From assembly GCA_018242465.1 (NCBI GenBank), contig JAFEBY010000080.1, forward strand, positions 1 to 45,624: a DNA stretch of 45,624 nt. The letters are read 5' to 3'. The DNA comes from Pseudomonadota bacterium (GTDB taxonomy: Bacteria; Pseudomonadota; Gammaproteobacteria; Xanthomonadales; Xanthomonadaceae). Positions within the stretch are counted from its first letter, which is position 1, and each line of letters starts with the position of its first letter. The position numbers were made by a program, and so were the translations under genes. The notes beneath the pieces are model-generated. The model saw nothing but the letters and a program-made list of their open reading frames with translations. It searched no databases and was not told the DNA's origin. Positions 18,921 to 27,198 of this stretch are shown piece by piece.

Positions 18921-19175
18921 ATGGTCAAGATTCGCCTTACCCGCGGCGGCGCCAAGAAGCGTCCCTTCTACCACATCATCGTCACCGACAGCCGTAGCGC
19001 CCGCGATGGCCGCAACATCGAGCGCGTCGGGTACTTCAACCCGATCGCCGCCGGCCAGGACAAGCGCGTTGAGCTCGACGTCGAACGCGTCAAGTTCTGG
19101 GTCGAGCGCGGTGCGCAGATGACCGAAAAGGTCGGCGCGCTGTACAAGGAAGCTGCCAAGGCCGTTGCGGCCTGA
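18921..19175 (+). CDS. rpsP: 30S ribosomal protein S16
   Basis: Small-subunit assembly protein of 84 residues. The N-terminus [19 protein letters not shown] and the RVGYFNP motif are diagnostic. The ATG at 18921 is chosen over an in-frame upstream start at 18849 that would lie over the promoter. It heads the conserved rpsP-rimM-trmD-rplS operon; rimM begins 38 bases downstream. The C-terminus ends in an Ala-rich extension of normal length for the family. Confidence 0.98.
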   Translation: MVKIRLTRGGAKKRPFYHIIVTDSRSARDGRNIERVGYFNPIAAGQDKRVELDVERVKFWVERGAQMTEKVGALYKEAAKAVAA

Positions 19176-19212
19176 TGGCTGGCCGCGCGCAACGCGCGCG
19201 GCATCTCCGCAC

Positions 19213-19725
19213 ATGAACGACACCGGGCGCCGCATCCTCATTGGCAGGGTGCATGGCGCCTTTGGTGTGCGTGGCGAACTGAAGGTCGAATCCTTCAGCG
19301 AGCCGCCGCAGGCATTGCTGAAATACGCGCCATTGACCCTGCGTGACGGGCGCGGCAACGAGCGTGAACTGGAAGGCGTGCGTGGCCGTGTTTCCAGCAA
19401 GGGCCTGGTGATGACGATTCCGGGCATCGAAGATCGCGACAGTGCCGATGCCCTGCGTGGCGCCGAGCTCCATGTGCCGCGTTCCGTGCTGCCGCCGCCG
19501 GCGGCGGGCGAGTACTACTGGATCGACCTCGAAGGCCTTGAAGTCGTGACGACGGAAGGCGTCGTGCTCGGCCGCGTCTCCCATCTCTTTTCCACGGGCG
19601 TCAACGACGTGCTGGTGGTGGAGGGCGAGCGCGAACGCATGATCCCGTTCAAGGAACCCGACTACGTGACGTCCGTGGATTTCGACGCGAGTCGCATCAC
19701 GGTCGATTGGGATCCGGAATTCTGA
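19213..19725 (+). CDS. rimM: Ribosome maturation factor RimM
   Basis: Assembly factor that binds S19 and helps mature the head of the 30S subunit. The 170-residue product shows [22 protein letters not shown] at the N-terminus in pieces typical of the RimM domain, and a C-terminal PRC-barrel domain with [11 protein letters not shown] and the FLIPF-like [10 protein letters not shown]. The ATG at 19213 begins at the conserved domain. It follows rpsP by 38 bases and precedes trmD by eight, in the conserved operon order. Operon position supports coordinated ribosome maturation. Confidence 0.97.
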   Translation: MNDTGRRILIGRVHGAFGVRGELKVESFSEPPQALLKYAPLTLRDGRGNERELEGVRGRVSSKGLVMTIPGIEDRDSADALRGAELHVPRSVLPPPAAGEYYWIDLEGLEVVTTEGVVLGRVSHLFSTGVNDVLVVEGERERMIPFKEPDYVTSVDFDASRITVDWDPEF

Positions 19726-19733
19726 GCCGCGCC

Positions 19734-20468
19734 ATGCGCATCGACATCATCAGTCTGTTTCCCGAATTCGTCGCGCAATGCGCCGGCATCGGCGTGGTCG
19801 GGCGCGCGCAGGAACGCGGGTTGCTGTCGCTGCACGGCTGGAATCCACGTGATCACGCCGAAGGCAATTATCGTCGCGTTGATGACCGCACCTTCGGCGG
19901 CGGTCCCGGCATGGTGATGATGATCGATCCGCTGCTGGCGACGCTCGATGCCATGCAAACCGACGACGCGGCGAAAGCGCACGTGATCTATCTCAGCCCG
20001 CAAGGTCGTCCGCTCACCCAGGCACGGGTGCGCGAGCTGGCGGCGATGCCGCGGCTGGCGTTGCTCTGTGGTCGCTATGAAGGCGTTGATGAACGCCTGA
20101 TCGAAGCCCGCGTCGACGAGGAAATATCGATCGGCGATTACGTCCTGTCCGGCGGCGAGCTGGCCGCGGCGGTGGTGGTCGATGCCGTGGCCCGCCTGCA
20201 GGACGGGGCCCTCAACGACGCCGAATCGGCGGCCCAGGACAGTTTCGAGGACGGCCTGCTGGACTGCCCGCACTACACCAAGCCGGTCAGTCACCCCCTC
20301 GGCGAGGTGCCCGAGGTGCTGCTTTCCGGTCATCACGCCGAAATCGCGCGCTGGCGTCGCCAGCAATCCCTGCTGCGGACGGCGCAGCGGCGCCCCGATC
20401 TGTTGGCCACGGCTGGACTGACTGCCGCCGACCTGGCCTTCCTGCGCGGGCACGGGCTGGAGCCCTGA
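19734..20468 (+). CDS. trmD: tRNA (guanine-37-N1)-methyltransferase TrmD
   Basis: SPOUT-class, SAM-dependent enzyme that makes m1G37 in tRNAs reading CNN and CGG-type codons, preventing +1 frameshifts. The 244-residue product has [12 protein letters not shown] at the N-terminus, [13 protein letters not shown], the SAM knot residues [12 protein letters not shown], and [11 protein letters not shown]. The ATG at 19734 is eight bases after the rimM stop and gives the exact family start. Length is normal. A promoter for rplS lies 44 bases downstream, so rplS may be read both by read-through and separately. Confidence 0.98.
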   Translation: MRIDIISLFPEFVAQCAGIGVVGRAQERGLLSLHGWNPRDHAEGNYRRVDDRTFGGGPGMVMMIDPLLATLDAMQTDDAAKAHVIYLSPQGRPLTQARVRELAAMPRLALLCGRYEGVDERLIEARVDEEISIGDYVLSGGELAAAVVVDAVARLQDGALNDAESAAQDSFEDGLLDCPHYTKPVSHPLGEVPEVLLSGHHAEIARWRRQQSLLRTAQRRPDLLATAGLTAADLAFLRGHGLEP

Positions 20469-20511
20469 TCGACTCGAGGGGAAGGGGTAGCGCGGCGATC
20501 CGGAATCGTCC

Positions 20512-20529
20512 TATAATGACGGGCTTACC
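20512..20529 (+). promoter_or_regulatory. Promoter of rplS
   Basis: TATAAT (20512-20517), four bases, then GGCTTACC (20522-20529) repeats the rpsP promoter arrangement exactly. No good -35 is seen. The leader of about 60 bases carries a small hairpin ACCCG-TT-CGGGT (20537-20548). Confidence 0.6.
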
Positions 20530-20585
20530 GCCGCGGACCCGTTCGGGTGTCGCGCTCCAGAATAACTACAGAATACGGTGTCACC

Positions 20586-21002
20586 ATGAGCAAGCCCTCG
20601 CTGAGCAACCTGATCAACGAATTCGAAACCGCCCAGGCGGGTCGCGCGCTGCCGGAATTCGGTCCCGGCGACACCGTGATCGTCAACGTCAAGGTGAAGG
20701 AAGGCAACCGCGAGCGCGTGCAGGCCTATGAAGGCGTGGTCATCGCCCGCAAGAACGCCGGCCTGAACTCGTCGTTCACCGTCCGCAAGATCTCGCACGG
20801 CTATGGCGTCGAGCGCGTGTTCCAGTCGTTCAGCCCGATCATCGAGTCGGTGAAGGTGAAGCGTCGCGGTGACGTGCGTTCGGCCAAGCTGTACTACCTG
20901 CGTGGTCTGGAAGGCAAGGCTGCGCGCATCCGCGAAGATCTGGCCGCCGTCGCCAAGGCCAAGGCCGAAGCCAAGGCTGCCGCTGAAGCCGCCGGCGAAT
21001 AA
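20586..21002 (+). CDS. rplS: 50S ribosomal protein L19
   Basis: Large-subunit protein at the 30S-50S interface. The 138-residue product begins with [13 protein letters not shown] and contains [33 protein letters not shown] in family-typical segments, plus [18 protein letters not shown]. The C-terminus has an extra Ala/Lys/Glu-rich helix (residues about 118-138), longer than the 115-residue E. coli protein and common in Xanthomonadales. The ATG at 20586 is the conserved start. It ends the rpsP operon and is followed by a GC-rich terminator hairpin. Confidence 0.98.
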   Translation: MSKPSLSNLINEFETAQAGRALPEFGPGDTVIVNVKVKEGNRERVQAYEGVVIARKNAGLNSSFTVRKISHGYGVERVFQSFSPIIESVKVKRRGDVRSAKLYYLRGLEGKAARIREDLAAVAKAKAEAKAAAEAAGE

Positions 21003-21025
21003 TCGCATCATGCGTGACGCACATG

Positions 21026-21049
21026 ACGGCCGCCTCCGGGCGGCCGTTT
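21026..21049 (+). terminator. Terminator after rplS
   Basis: A perfect 9-bp stem ACGGCCGCC (21026-21034) / GGCGGCCGT (21039-21047) closes a TCCG tetraloop. Only a short T run follows, so termination may be partial, but position right after the operon supports the call. Confidence 0.75.
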
Positions 21050-21086
21050 GCATTTGCGTGACGTCGATGATGAGAGGGTCGCCGCG

Positions 21087-22517
21087 ATGAAGGCATCGCG
21101 CCGCCTGCCGTTGATCGTCGCCTGTGCCCTGTTCATCGAGAACATGGACTCGACGGTGCTGTCGACGGCCTTGCCGGCGATCGCGCATGACTACAGCGTC
21201 GATCCGATTTCGCTGAAGCTCGTCCTCACGACCTATCTGCTTGCGTTGGCGGTGTTCATTCCTGTCAGCGGTTGGGTGGCCGATCGATTTGGTGCGCGCG
21301 TCACCTTCATGAGTGCGATCGCCGTGTTCCTGTTCGGCTCGGTCGGCTGTGCCATCAGTCCCTCGCTGGAATGGATGGTGCTGGCGCGCTTCATCCAGGG
21401 CATGGGCGGGGCGATGATGGTGCCTGTCGGGCGATTGGTGCTGTTGCGCACGATCGACAAGTCGGAACTGGTGCAGGCATTGAGCTGGCTGACAATCCCG
21501 GCGTTGGTCGGGCCGGTGGCGGGACCGCCATTGGGCGGCTTCATCACCACCTATTTCCACTGGAGCTGGATCTTCCTGATCAATCTGCCGATGGGTGCGC
21601 TCGGCATTGCGCTGGCGTGGCGCTATATCCCGGCGCTGAAGGAGCCGGTGCGGGCGCTCGATTGGCCGGGCTTCCTGCTATCCGGACTGGGTCTGGCGCT
21701 TGCGATGTTCGGCTTCTCCACGCTCGGACACCTTCAGGTTCCGGCATGGGCTGCGATGGCGACATTGCTGCTGGGTCTCGCGGCGCTCGCCGGATACGCC
21801 TTCCATGCACGTCGGGCGGCGCATCCGCTGCTGGACCTGAGGCTGTTCCGCATCCCGACCTTTCGCGCTGGCGTGCTCGGCGGCGGATTGTTCCGCATCG
21901 GCGCCGGTGCAACGCCGTTCCTGTTGCCGCTGATGTTGCAGGTGGGTTTCGGACTGAGTCCGCTGCAGTCGGGTGGGCTGACCTTCGTGTCCGCGGTCGG
22001 TTCGATGTTCATGAAGACGATTGCGGCATGGATCATCCGGCGCTGGGGGTTTCGTCGCGTGCTGGTGTTCAATGCGCTGCTGTCGGCGGTATCGTTGGCG
22101 GTGATGGGAATGTTCCGCCCGTCCACCCCGCACCTTCTGATGATGACCGTGTTGCTGGTCGGCGGTTGCGTGCGATCCCTGCAGTTCACCAGCCTCAATG
22201 CCGTCAGCTATGCCGATGTCGAGCAGTCGCGCATCAGCCAGGCCAGCAGCCTCGCGGCGATGATGCAGCAGTTGTCGGTGAGCACCGGCGTCGCAGTCGC
22301 CGGCTTCGCCTTGCAGCTGTGTGGCTGGCTGCGCCACGTTCCTACCGTGGACGTGCGGAACTTCTATTTCGCGTTCCCGATGATGGCGCTGTTCTCGGGG
22401 CTGTCCGCGCTGATGATGTGGCGTTTGCACGCAGAGGCTGGTGCCGATATGGCGGGACGCGCGCGTGCGGGTCAGGAAGTCGCCGAGCCGAAAGTGGAGC
22501 AGCGCCCGGCGATGTGA
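21087..22517 (+). CDS. MFS transporter, DHA2 (EmrB/QacA-like) family
   Basis: Inner-membrane exporter of 476 residues with about 14 hydrophobic segments. The family signatures are ENMDSTVLSTALPAI in segment 1 and GWVADRFGARVTFM as motif A. Unlike the emrB-like gene at 10514-12106 it has no adjacent adaptor or outer-membrane channel, so it probably acts alone across the inner membrane. The ATG at 21087 is preferred because the two upstream starts would extend into the rplS terminator region. It converges on the MATE gene with seven bases between stops. Substrate cannot be inferred. Confidence 0.92.
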   Translation: MKASRRLPLIVACALFIENMDSTVLSTALPAIAHDYSVDPISLKLVLTTYLLALAVFIPVSGWVADRFGARVTFMSAIAVFLFGSVGCAISPSLEWMVLARFIQGMGGAMMVPVGRLVLLRTIDKSELVQALSWLTIPALVGPVAGPPLGGFITTYFHWSWIFLINLPMGALGIALAWRYIPALKEPVRALDWPGFLLSGLGLALAMFGFSTLGHLQVPAWAAMATLLLGLAALAGYAFHARRAAHPLLDLRLFRIPTFRAGVLGGGLFRIGAGATPFLLPLMLQVGFGLSPLQSGGLTFVSAVGSMFMKTIAAWIIRRWGFRRVLVFNALLSAVSLAVMGMFRPSTPHLLMMTVLLVGGCVRSLQFTSLNAVSYADVEQSRISQASSLAAMMQQLSVSTGVAVAGFALQLCGWLRHVPTVDVRNFYFAFPMMALFSGLSALMMWRLHAEAGADMAGRARAGQEVAEPKVEQRPAM

Positions 22518-22524
22518 GCATGGA

Positions 22525-24030
22525 TCAGTCGTTGACGGGCGGCTGGTCAGCCACGAGGGTGGGTGCTTCTGATGGCACTTCAGCGGGCACGGCGACAGCA
22601 GCAGGTCGTTGCATCATCTTGGCCTGGCGCCAGCGGCCCCAACGGTAGTACGCGATCGACATCAGCATCGAGCACACCGAGCTCGCGGGGAAACTCCACC
22701 AGATCGCATCGACGCCGAGCGTGGGCTGCAACCATTTCGCGAACGGCACGCGGATGCCCCACAAGGCGAAGGTCAGGATCAGCAGCGGTGGAATCACCGC
22801 GCCGGTCGATCGCACCACGCCGGAGAGCACCATGGTGACGCCGAAGAACATGAAGGCCCAGATCGCGATGTGGTTGAGGTGGCGGGCGATTTCGATCGAC
22901 GGACTGCCATGCGGCAGGAACAGCGACAAGGTGGCATGGTCGAACAAGATGATCGGTGCGATCAGGATTCCGGTGAGGAGGAAATTGAACATCGTGCCAA
23001 CGCGTGCGGTGGCATCGACGCGCGACCAGTTGCCGGCGCCGACATTCTGCGCAGCCATCGATGAGCAGGCGGCGCCAATCGCCATCGCCGGCATCTGGAC
23101 ATAGGTCCACAACTGGCCGGCGGCGCCGTAGCCCGCGGTGACATCGATGCCATGGCTGTTGACCATGCCGATCATCGCGATCATCGCCAGCGAAATCACC
23201 ACCATCTGCAGGCCCATCGGCACGCCCTTGACGACCAACGCGCGCAGGATCGCGGGGTCGGGCATGAACAGCGCGCGTTCCTTCCATTCGATCCACAGGT
23301 GGTGGTCCTTGCGCCGCAACCACCACATCAACATGGCCAGGCTCACGGCGTTGGCGATCAGGGTGGACAGTGCGGAACCGGCGATGCCGAGTTTCGGGAA
23401 CGGGCCGATGCCGAAGATCAGCAGCGGATTGAAGATGATGTCGAGCGCAACCGCGAGCAGCAGGAAAATGAACGGTGTGCGAGTGTCGCCGGCACCACGC
23501 AGGATCGCGCTGACCCAGGAAAACAGATAGAGGAATGGCACGGCCAGGAAGATGATGCGCAGATAGTCTTCCGCCAGTGGCAGCGCGGAGGCGGGTGTGC
23601 CGATTGCAGCCAGGATGTGCCGCGCGAGCGGCAGGCCGAGCACGGCGATCGCCAGCGAGATGAGGGTGAAGAAGGTCGCGCTGGTGCCGATGACGCGACG
23701 CGCCTGTTCGAGATTGCGTGCGCCGCTTGCTTGCGCGATCAGGATGGTTGCGGCCATGCCGATGCCGAACACCGATCCGATCAGGAAGAACAGGATGCTG
23801 TTGGCATTCGCGGCGGCGGTGAGCGCGTCCTCGCCGAGGAAGCGCCCGATCCAGACCGCGTTGATCGAGCCGTTGAGCGATTGCAGGACGTTGCCGGCGA
23901 GGATCGGTAGCGCGAATTTCAGCAGGGTGCCGGCGATCGGACCCCGGGTGAGGTCGCGCGTGGTTGACGCCGGACGCGCCGGCACGGATGCTGCGGCAGG
24001 TGCCCGCGAATCGGGATCGGGTTGGTTCAT
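22525..24030 (-). CDS. MATE family efflux transporter
   Basis: Cation- or proton-coupled drug/metabolite exporter of the NorM/DinF superfamily. The 501-residue product has about 12 hydrophobic segments and the paired MATE signatures ALPILAGNVLQSLNGSINAVWIGRF-like near residue 45 and the repeated half after residue 270 (VKGVPMGLQMVVISL). The ATG at 24030 begins a Pro/Ala-rich cytoplasmic tail of about 35 residues before the first segment. It converges with the MFS gene, so two efflux systems of different families lie tail to tail. It is divergent from the Hsp15-like gene by 43 bases. Confidence 0.93.
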   Translation of the reverse strand: MNQPDPDSRAPAAASVPARPASTTRDLTRGPIAGTLLKFALPILAGNVLQSLNGSINAVWIGRFLGEDALTAAANANSILFFLIGSVFGIGMAATILIAQASGARNLEQARRVIGTSATFFTLISLAIAVLGLPLARHILAAIGTPASALPLAEDYLRIIFLAVPFLYLFSWVSAILRGAGDTRTPFIFLLLAVALDIIFNPLLIFGIGPFPKLGIAGSALSTLIANAVSLAMLMWWLRRKDHHLWIEWKERALFMPDPAILRALVVKGVPMGLQMVVISLAMIAMIGMVNSHGIDVTAGYGAAGQLWTYVQMPAMAIGAACSSMAAQNVGAGNWSRVDATARVGTMFNFLLTGILIAPIILFDHATLSLFLPHGSPSIEIARHLNHIAIWAFMFFGVTMVLSGVVRSTGAVIPPLLILTFALWGIRVPFAKWLQPTLGVDAIWWSFPASSVCSMLMSIAYYRWGRWRQAKMMQRPAAVAVPAEVPSEAPTLVADQPPVND

Positions 24031-24073
24031 TGCAGGATGATCGCAGAACGGCAGTTGCAGCGGGTGGAATGGC

Positions 24074-24478
24074 GTGACCGGTGATGTCGCATCAACGGGT
24101 GTTCGTCTCGATGTCTGGCTATGGGCGGCACGATTCTTCAGGACGCGGTCGCTGGCGAAGCAGGCGATCGAGGTTGGTCGCGTCGAGGTAGGCGGGCAGC
24201 GGGCCAAGCCGTCGCGAGTGGTGCGCACGGGTGAACGCCTGCAAGTCACGCGTGGCGACGAGGTGTTCGCGGTTACCGTGCATGGCCTGAGCGAGCAGCG
24301 CGGTCCGGCCAGCGTGGCGCAAGCGTTGTACGTCGAGGATCCCGGGTCGATCGCCGCGCGCACGGAGATCCGCGCCGCTGCCGCCGCTGCACGCGCTGGC
24401 TACACGCCACCCGAGGGGCGGCCGGACAAGCGTGCGCGGCGGCTGATCCGGGCGTTGGGCGATATCGATGCGTTGTGA
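24074..24478 (+). CDS. hslR: S4-domain RNA-binding protein, Hsp15-like
   Basis: Small protein of the Hsp15 family, which in E. coli binds free 50S subunits carrying a stalled peptidyl-tRNA. The 134-residue product has an S4 RNA-binding domain with RLDVWLWAARFFRTRSLAKQ and the C-terminal basic tail GRPDKRARRLIR, closely matching the Hsp15 pattern. The start is a GTG at 24074; no ATG lies before the S4 domain. The spacing to a weak purine-rich site is acceptable. The gene is divergent from the MATE transporter and 36 bases ahead of the DUF4424 gene. Confidence 0.9.
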   Translation: MTGDVASTGVRLDVWLWAARFFRTRSLAKQAIEVGRVEVGGQRAKPSRVVRTGERLQVTRGDEVFAVTVHGLSEQRGPASVAQALYVEDPGSIAARTEIRAAAAAARAGYTPPEGRPDKRARRLIRALGDIDAL

Positions 24479-24514
24479 TTTACCCTTGTGGCTGGCAACG
24501 ACGACGAGGTCGCG

Positions 24515-25423
24515 ATGATCCGCAACACGATCCGTTGGACGGCGATCTGCGTGGCTTCCCTTTCGGCATCGGCGGTGTTCGCTGCAGACGGACTGTCCGG
24601 CGACATCAATCCCGGGATCGCGCTACGACGCCAGGCAGATCTCCGCCTCGACAAGGAAACATTGACGATCTCACGGCAGCGCATCGTGGTCGAGGATGTG
24701 TTCACGGGGACATCGAAGGACAAGCAGTTCGTTCCCGTGATCTTCACCATGCCGGCGATGCATCTGCAGGAGAAGGGCGCGCAGAACGAGATTCGCGACC
24801 TGCGTTTCGCGGTGAACGGTATGGCGATCAAGCCGACGCGCAAATTGACGGTGATGCTCGGCGACAAGGACATTGCTTGGCGAATCGCGACGATGGGCTG
24901 GAAAGATGCGGAATTGATTGCCTTCCTGCGTGATGGACAGGCGCCTGCAGGGAAGTTGCCCTTGCCGGTCGCGTGGTTCGACAAGGAGGGGCACCCGCGC
25001 TTCCAGTTGCGCGAAAGCTACAGCTGGGACCAGTGGTTCGCGCCGGGGCGCGCGGTGACGATTCGCCACAGCTATGTGCCGGCAACGACGGGCGAAAACG
25101 GCGTCAAGCCGCCCCTGTTGGCCCAGCATGTCGGCGTCGCATCCTGCTTGGATGAAGGGCGGCAAACGGTGGTGAAGTCGCTCGATGTCGGCAATGGCGT
25201 CGACTGGACAGGAGTGCGCTATCGCATCGCCGGCAGTCGCGGCTGGCGTCCTGGCGCCCGGGATTTCACCTTGCGCGTGGAGACCGGGGGCGATTTTCTT
25301 GCGACGTGCATGGCCGGTGGCAAGCCGATCGACAAACGGACGCTGCAATTTCGCGCAGACAATATTCCGATGGGTCAGGTGATCGGCCTGGTCTTCGTTC
25401 GATCGGGCCGTCAGTCGCCCTGA
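24515..25423 (+). CDS. Secreted DUF4424-like protein
   Basis: Exported protein of 302 residues without known function. A signal peptide (residues 1 to about 23, ending ASAVFA) precedes a mature chain with SGDINPGIALRRQADLRL, a beta-rich middle, the RESYSWDQWFAPGRAVTIRHSY stretch in pieces, and a conserved cysteine pair (SCLDEG and ATCMAG) that could form a disulphide. These features fit DUF4424 periplasmic proteins. The ATG at 24515 follows GAGG at 24506-24509 and starts the signal peptide; the upstream GTG at 24488 is rejected. It converges with the Lrp-type gene and their 3' ends overlap by 13 bases. Confidence 0.8.
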   Translation: MIRNTIRWTAICVASLSASAVFAADGLSGDINPGIALRRQADLRLDKETLTISRQRIVVEDVFTGTSKDKQFVPVIFTMPAMHLQEKGAQNEIRDLRFAVNGMAIKPTRKLTVMLGDKDIAWRIATMGWKDAELIAFLRDGQAPAGKLPLPVAWFDKEGHPRFQLRESYSWDQWFAPGRAVTIRHSYVPATTGENGVKPPLLAQHVGVASCLDEGRQTVVKSLDVGNGVDWTGVRYRIAGSRGWRPGARDFTLRVETGGDFLATCMAGGKPIDKRTLQFRADNIPMGQVIGLVFVRSGRQSP

Positions 25424-25881
25424 GCGGAATACACCGGCAAGCCGGGATTGCGCCGGAATTCGAAGATCAGGTGTGTTTCGATGTGTGCGACCTCATCGCG
25501 TTCGGTGAAGGCCGAGAGCGCGAATTCGCGCAGGTGGTCGCTGTCGCGCACACCGACATGCACCAGGAAATCATCTGCTCCGGCGAGATGATAGAACGCC
25601 ATGACTTCGTGCAAGCCCAGCAGGTGCGTGTGGAAGCTGTCGACCAACGCGCGCGAATGACGGCGCAGGCGCACCGTGACCATTGCTTGCAGGCCGATGC
25701 CGACCGCCGCCGGCGCGACTTCGGCGTGATAGCCGAGCAGCGTGCCATTCTGCTGCAGGCGTCGGATGCGTTCGAGCGCGGTGGATGGCGCGACGCCGCT
25801 GAGATCCGCCAGTTCCTTGTTGGGTAGGCGCGCATTCTTCCGCAGAAGACGCAGGAGATTGAGGTCGATTCGATCAAGCAT
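25411..25881 (-). CDS. Lrp/AsnC-family transcriptional regulator
   Basis: Amino-acid-responsive regulator of 156 residues. The N-terminal helix-turn-helix is LDRIDLNLLRLLRKNARLPNKELADLSGVAPSTALERI in parts, and the C-terminal RAM ligand domain contains VMAFYHLAGADDFLVHVGV. The start at 25881 gives the standard MLDRIDL opening. It is divergent from a Cys/Met PLP enzyme, with a 17-base palindrome in the 94-base gap, so it most likely controls that gene in response to an amino acid. A comparable Lrp-type regulator sits beside methionine gamma-lyase in Pseudomonas putida. Confidence 0.94.
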   Translation of the reverse strand: MLDRIDLNLLRLLRKNARLPNKELADLSGVAPSTALERIRRLQQNGTLLGYHAEVAPAAVGIGLQAMVTVRLRRHSRALVDSFHTHLLGLHEVMAFYHLAGADDFLVHVGVRDSDHLREFALSAFTERDEVAHIETHLIFEFRRNPGLPVYSAQGD

Positions 25882-25898
25882 GGGAAATGCAGTGAAAT

Positions 25899-25915
25899 TC
25901 CGAATATTGTTCGGA
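25899..25915. promoter_or_regulatory. Candidate Lrp-family operator
   Basis: A perfect inverted repeat TCCGAA-TATTG-TTCGGA lies 17 bases upstream of the regulator start and 60 bases upstream of the PLP-enzyme start. AT-centred palindromes of about this size are typical Lrp/AsnC sites. Confidence 0.6.
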
Positions 25916-25975
25916 TCATGATGCCACGACCGAAGATTGGTTAGTCTTTGGCCTTTCCAGTCGAGGATCATTGCG

Positions 25976-27142
25976 ATGAAAGGTTTCGATACCCGTGCCG
26001 TCCACGGTGGCCGCGAAGACTTCAAGGCCATGGGCGTGCACGCCTCGCCGATCGACTTGTCCAGCACCTATCCGATCCCGAATTTCGACGAGGGCGTGCG
26101 CAGCTTCGCGGCCTGGGGCGCCGGCGAGGGTGAAGCCGCCAACTCCATCTATGGCCGCTTCCACAATCCGACTGTGGCACGCATGGAGAGTGCGGTCGCC
26201 GGCCTCGAAGGCACCGATGCCTGCATCGCGTTTGCCTCGGGCATGGCGGCCATCACCGCGCTGCTGCTGTCGCGCCGCGCGCACGGCAACCACGTGCTGG
26301 TGGTGCGCCCGTTGTATGCGGCGACCGACAGCCTGCTCGTCAACGGCCTGCTCGGTTTCGATGCCGAGTTCGTCGGCGCTGACGAGATCGCCACAAAGAT
26401 CCGCACCGATACCACGCTGGTGGTGATCGAAACGCCGGCCAACCCGACCTGCGACCTGGTGGATATCGCAGCAGTGGTGAAGGCTGCAGGCAAGGTGCCG
26501 GTGATGGTCGATTCGACCTTCGCGACGCCGGTGCTGCAGCGCCCGATCGAACTGGGTGCGTCCTACGTGGTGCATAGCGCCACCAAGTTTCTTGGTGGCC
26601 ATGGCGACGTGATTGCCGGCGTGGTTTGCTGTTCGGAAGCGTTGGCCAAGCCATTGCGCAAGGTGCGCATCTCGACCGGCGCCAACTTGCATCCGCTTGC
26701 AGCATTTCTGATCCATCGCGGTTTGCCCACGCTCGGTCTGCGTGTCGAACGCGCGCAGTCGAATGCGATCGAACTTGCCAAGCGCCTGTCGCAGCATCCG
26801 GCAGTGGCGAAAGTGTTCTATCCCGGTCTCGGCACGGTGAACAATTCGCACCTGATCGGGACCCAGATGAGCGGCCCGGGTTCGCTGATGGCGATCGACC
26901 TCAAGGGCGGCCATGCCGCTGCAGCCAAGGTGATGAACTCGGTCAAGCTGATGGTGCCGGCGGTGAGCCTCGGCGCCGTCGATACGCTGATCCAGCATCC
27001 GGCCGGCCTGACCCATCGATCGATCCCGGCCGAAACGCTCGGAAAATATGGCATCACCGCTGGCATGTTGCGGGTTTCGGTCGGCATCGAGAACGCCGAA
27101 GACCTGTGGGCCGATTTCGAACAGGCGCTGTCAGGTCTCTGA
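25976..27142 (+). CDS. Cys/Met metabolism PLP-dependent enzyme (gamma-lyase/synthase type)
   Basis: Fold-type I PLP enzyme of 388 residues in the cystathionine/methionine gamma-lyase superfamily. The PLP lysine is K204 in HSATKFLGGH; NSIYGRFHNPTV, FASGMAAITALL and ETPANPTCDLVDI also fit. Related enzymes split methionine, homocysteine or cystathionine, or join homoserine esters with thiols. Where P. putida methionine gamma-lyase has a Tyr-Gly-Cys catalytic-pocket stretch this protein reads LYAATDS, so the methionine-lyase cysteine is missing. The divergent Lrp gene points to amino-acid-controlled catabolism. The ATG at 25976 begins at the conserved GFDTRAVHGG. Confidence 0.92.
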   Translation: MKGFDTRAVHGGREDFKAMGVHASPIDLSSTYPIPNFDEGVRSFAAWGAGEGEAANSIYGRFHNPTVARMESAVAGLEGTDACIAFASGMAAITALLLSRRAHGNHVLVVRPLYAATDSLLVNGLLGFDAEFVGADEIATKIRTDTTLVVIETPANPTCDLVDIAAVVKAAGKVPVMVDSTFATPVLQRPIELGASYVVHSATKFLGGHGDVIAGVVCCSEALAKPLRKVRISTGANLHPLAAFLIHRGLPTLGLRVERAQSNAIELAKRLSQHPAVAKVFYPGLGTVNNSHLIGTQMSGPGSLMAIDLKGGHAAAAKVMNSVKLMVPAVSLGAVDTLIQHPAGLTHRSIPAETLGKYGITAGMLRVSVGIENAEDLWADFEQALSGL

Positions 27143-27198
27143 AAGATACCGGCGATCGCGCGGGTCTATGATCCGCCGATCCCACCGGAGACATCGCG

